A stretch of DNA of 64,000 bases, from positions 930,001 through 994,000 of the forward strand of contig CP103030.1 of assembly GCA_024752435.1 (NCBI GenBank), written 5' to 3'. Under the pieces are notes generated by a model. That model worked only from the letters and a program-made list of their open reading frames with translations, made no database searches and was not told the origin of the DNA. A program made the position numbers and the translations under genes. Positions 60,617 through 64,000 of this stretch are shown one piece after another. How positions within the stretch are numbered: the stretch's first letter is position 1; each line of letters opens with the position of its first letter. The stretch comes from Allantophomopsis cytisporea (taxonomy: Eukaryota; Ascomycota; Leotiomycetes; Phacidiales; Phacidiaceae).

Positions 60617-61499
60617 ATATTCAAATAATACCCTTGTTTTACATATCTAAGCTCTCTCACGCAACTACAAGTGCTACAAGTGCTACAAGTGTCTACAGGT
60701 ATTCAATATATTCTTCAAGTGTAGAACTTGCTTTATACGTTAATGGGAAACTTAGAAGTCTACTAACTCGTTAGCTAAGTTTAACGTAGACCTAGTAAGT
60801 ATAGCGGCTATTAAATAAGCTAAATATTAAGGTATACTCTTAAAAATCAAGTAACGTATCTCTATAAATATACGCTGGAGTATTATCTTACATTAATATT
60901 TGACTAGGATAAAGCTGAAACTATCCATTACTAAAAAAGATAATATATTCACAATAAAATTCTCGCCTAACATTACTCTGTTCCTTTTCCTAGAATATTG
61001 TCGGTCTCTTCCTATATAATCCTGAAAACAATCCCCAAAACATCAACTTGCTTTGCCATTGCTCCTAGTCAATAACATATATAGGATCAATTTCTTCAAA
61101 CGCTGTTTGAGTAATATGTTTTCCTTGTATTCCCGCCTATAACCTATATCTCATCGGTCTAGAGAACAGAGTCCCAGTCTCCATCAGTCCAATTGATATA
61201 TATATTGGCAAATACAATGCGTAATAAGCGGTTTTTCTCGGAAGTAGGAGGCTTCCGGAGTACTATATATCGACGATAGCCAGCACAGCGTAGAGCGTAT
61301 CAAATTGCTCAAACACCGACATCTTGCCATCCCATTTAAATGGGAATACGCTAGTATGGGAGCCTTCGGTGGAGGCGTATACTCAAAATAAAGGTAATAA
61401 GCCTCTTGAAGTCTTTGGCTCTTAGAATCTACCTTGCACTTAGGGCGACGTTAGATTTCCGTAGATTGAATGCGCAAACCGTCAGAGTTCAACACCTCT
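60617..61499. other. AT-rich decayed region downstream of UTP6
   Basis: From about 60,760 to 61,140 the sequence is dominated by TA steps, with stop codons in all frames, as expected of DNA altered by repeat-induced point mutation. A 9-bp CTACAAGTG triplet repeat sits at its left edge. No transposon protein remains recognisable. Confidence 0.5.
60665..60691. repeat. three tandem CTACAAGTG units
   Basis: Three perfect adjacent copies of the 9-mer, about 50 bp past the UTP6 stop codon. Confidence 0.85.
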
Positions 61500-61903
61500 G
61501 TCAGTGTCAACTTCCTCCAGGCAGATTAACACCTCCTCGTATCATACCTGGGTTCAGCAGCGTTGAAGGATGCATTGAGATAGTTGAGGTATAGATCGCG
61601 AAATGGCTCTAAGATTGGATGCAATTCGCGACAGAAATGGCTCCTTTACTCGGGGCCACTTCACGTGCGGGACAACCGTCAAGAGTCGTCTCTGTACTAG
61701 CGGCCGGCAGAGGCGGCAAGCTGTTTATGGACAATCTTGATCACAAGACGTATTTTTCCTTTTTACGGGCACTAAGTAGTACAAATATGATTTTCCTCAC
61801 CTTGGAGGAAAGGAGGAAGCAAAGTTCTGAGAGCTACATACATACAAGACTGGAATGCGGTCCTGTATCCGATCTTGACTACTTCAGTCTTGTCAGATCT
61901 TGA
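61500..61903 (+). pseudogene. relic of a short-chain dehydrogenase/reductase
   Basis: The frame at 61619-61903 reads QFATEMAPLLGA, then SRVVSVLAAGRGGKLFMDNL and IFLTLEE, ending with HTRLECGPVSDL. This follows the middle and C-terminal order of fungal SDR proteins of the type RMRFxTxLLPLL ... RVVSVLAGGxEGKLxxDDL ... TLFLEELAKQ ... HxFPGPVSTDL. Just upstream, 61558-61620 encodes VEGC(I) in one frame and KMALR in another, matching the xEGxDxKMALxYYxRM stretch only if a frameshift and in-frame stops are allowed. The NAD-binding Rossmann N-terminus is missing or unrecognisable. It is probably a decayed gene, with no function expected. Confidence 0.65.
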
Positions 61904-62755
61904 AATCACAGCTGTAGATCCTGTTCGATTTCAGCCATTATTACACATCGATTTTCGTGAGCGCCCACAATAATGTGTAGCATCATATTCAAGCTCTCTA
62001 TATGCCATTTATTAGTTGCGCCAAATTATGTATGACAGCCAAGGAATCAGTTGGATTATACACACGTAATATACACGAGTACGAACATTGCGCTCGAGAA
62101 GTGACTGAGGATATCTTATGTAAGTGTGCACATTCATTTGTTTTTGAAGGCACCATATTCCCTATTTCTTTACGTATTTTCCATGACGTTGTCTGTTTTC
62201 CAAACTGAAATCTAAAGCGGTCTCTGTATCTGGTCTTGAAGCCGGCTTATGTCGAAACACCGGTACACTGCTTGCATCAGGATCAATTGATAGTACCCGC
62301 TAGAGCTCAAGTCTGATCACTGCACACGTCGATATTGTATCCTTAAAATATAAGCGTACGCATTTGTGATGTTATTGTTGAAATGGACGATCAAGTGTGT
62401 AACATTTTGTTGGGTATGTATGCACACAAATGGATATACAATTCATACAACCTATCAGCCTCATCAAAATACCGCAAAGCTGAAAGATTGCAATAACTCT
62501 ATTGTAGAAGCTGATGTCGATTTAATAAGCTGACGATGTTTGGTATTTGCAATATTCAGATGGTCGACAAAGCCTTCGCGATGTGATACTTATAAAGACA
62601 CCTTGGCCAAGTTATCGATTTTGTATTCTGTTATCATCAGCTTCAACTCAAACCAAACCTCATATGTAATATTAATACACGCTTATAACGATTACTATAA
62701 CAACTTTTCCTACTGTAATTAGTGACCCTTTAAGTTATAGCTTGGCTATGCTAAT
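61904..62755. other. Intergenic, no gene seen
   Basis: About 850 bp between the dehydrogenase relic and the secreted-protein gene. A 68-codon frame (62002-62208) might be a further scrap of the relic, but I could not match it. Confidence 0.4.
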
Positions 62756-63133
62756 ATGTTTCAGAAAATGCGGTTCTCAAATGCTTTTCTAGCTCTATTG
62801 GCAGCTAGCTTCTCGGCGGCGCAGGATGCCACGTTCAGCGCTTGGGAAAATAGTGGATGTCATGGTGAAGTCTCCTACAAAAAGACTGTTCCTCATGGAT
62901 CCTGCACGTTGTTGTCTCCAGGAACAGATGGTGCCGCCCATTCCTTCGCTACTGGTATCAACACAGTTGGTAGTCAACCCACAGTCCCTTGGGTCTTATA
63001 TACCTCGCCAGACTGTACTCCAGGTACAGCTTTCTACAGGAGCATAACTGTGACTACGGGCGGTTGTGTCAGTTATGTTACGGATTCCTTTGGCTATGGG
63101 TTTTCAAATGTTGGACTTGATACTACAAGATGA
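62756..63133 (+). CDS. small secreted four-cysteine protein
   Basis: A single-exon frame of 125 residues, with a second ATG at 62768 (MRFSNAF) that gives a cleaner signal peptide; both have A at -3. The hydrophobic stretch to about residue 22, ending SAAQ, looks like a secretion signal with cleavage near Ala-Ala-Gln. The mature part of about 100 residues has four cysteines (35, 50, 87 and 104 in the longer numbering), enough for two disulfides, and is rich in Gly, Ser, Thr and aromatic residues. No known domain was recognised. Small secreted Cys proteins beside decayed AT-rich DNA are often lineage-specific or effector-like, but that role is inference only. Confidence 0.75.
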   Translation: MFQKMRFSNAFLALLAASFSAAQDATFSAWENSGCHGEVSYKKTVPHGSCTLLSPGTDGAAHSFATGINTVGSQPTVPWVLYTSPDCTPGTAFYRSITVTTGGCVSYVTDSFGYGFSNVGLDTTR

Positions 63134-64000
63134 GGAGGTAATTTTGGTATAAGTGAGAGATTTTGTCCCCTAGGGTTTTTCTCTTCGCTTTGTATGAATA
63201 CATATGTCTGTATTATATCTAATAGCTATAGGCCGGACTACAAATAGTCTTGTGTCATGCGTGTAATTCTAAAGAGTGGTTGGTTCTTTTGAAGTCCACA
63301 TATTGGATAAAACAATTCTGAATGTGATCTATGTAGTATCTACCTCTATTCGCTTCCAGAGGAAAGGTGAGGCGAAGCAAATGCTTTCAGATTATTAAAG
63401 ATGAGACAAGTGACAACTGTTATGGTTGGGACACGGCCTAGCTATTGTTATGAACCAAGAAAATGCCTGACCATACATAGCATACGAGATTCAATCACTG
63501 CCTATTTTTCTGTAAACCTTATTATGTTTTCGAAACTATTTGCTGAAACTAGATAGACTAGCTAGGAAATCATCTAGGTCATACACAAAGAAGAAAATTT
63601 GGCCCTTCAACAATCTCGAAATGATAGCCAAGTTCTTGAAAAGGCCTGGGAATCTAATGTTAAATGGTGTAAAAGACCTTCTAGAGTCAACACAAAAAAA
63701 ATGACAACAAACCTATATAATGCATGGGGAAGCAGATTTAGTTAAACCAAGCTGATGCACCTTCCATTCTTTTTCCGCATATACTAATGATATTTACTAG
63801 ACCAAGCAAATCTTCTCTCTGCCCTCGACGATGATTTTACGAACAAACCCTTAACGAAAATACCTACTCAACACGTAGGATGAACACATAGGCTGTGATA
63901 ATGACTTGAAAGGCAACGAGCCAACGCTCTTGCTGATACCAAGCAAATTTGATGCTATCAGAATTCTAAAGAGAGCGGCTACACTTGATGCATGACTGGA
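63134..64000. other. Intergenic to window end, no gene seen
   Basis: About 870 bp, AT-rich, with stop codons in all frames. Nothing beyond the 3' UTR of the secreted-protein gene is apparent. Confidence 0.5.

Overview
The window is nuclear DNA of a filamentous ascomycete. Genes lie on both strands, most carry short GT-AG introns (mainly 46-110 nt), and the proteins are typical of Pezizomycotina. Their general character fits a leotiomycete such as the Sclerotiniaceae, but that placement is inference from protein feel and not from an alignment. All gene models were built by joining open frames at visible splice sites and checking that the phase closes.

Left part (0-20 kb): a VanZ-like membrane protein (-); SPT7, the bromodomain subunit of SAGA (+); a small alpha/beta hydrolase with a 15-nt micro-exon (+); a classical protein tyrosine phosphatase (+); a microsomal P450 resembling the alkane/fatty-acid hydroxylase clan (-); and a Whi5/Nrm1-type G1/S repressor (-).

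Middle part (22-47.6 kb), with the densest runs of genes: a zincin metallopeptidase with a jacalin-type C-terminus (+); phosphatidylserine synthase (+); a 14-TM DHA2-like MFS transporter (+); an aldose 1-epimerase (+); a charged disordered protein of unknown function (+); the Dsl1-complex subunit Tip20/RINT1 (-), divergent from DNA ligase I (+); chaperonin subunit CCT7 (-); and the inositol phosphorylceramide synthase AUR1 (-).

Right part (47.6-64 kb): about 8 kb with no supportable gene, then CWH43 (GPI-anchor lipid remodelling, 8 exons, -), divergent from UTP6 (U3 processome, +). After these comes an AT-rich stretch with the decayed remains of a short-chain dehydrogenase, and finally a small secreted four-cysteine protein.

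The genes are mostly independent housekeeping functions: chromatin, replication, protein folding, ribosome biogenesis and vesicle tethering. A loose lipid theme (PSS, AUR1, CWH43) is visible, with AUR1 and CWH43 adjacent across the gene-free stretch. I found no biosynthetic gene cluster, intact transposon, CRISPR array or clear tRNA gene. The points most worth a second look are the dehydrogenase relic beside AT-rich DNA, the micro-exon, the gene desert, the conserved-looking unknown protein at 33.9 kb and the secreted cysteine protein.
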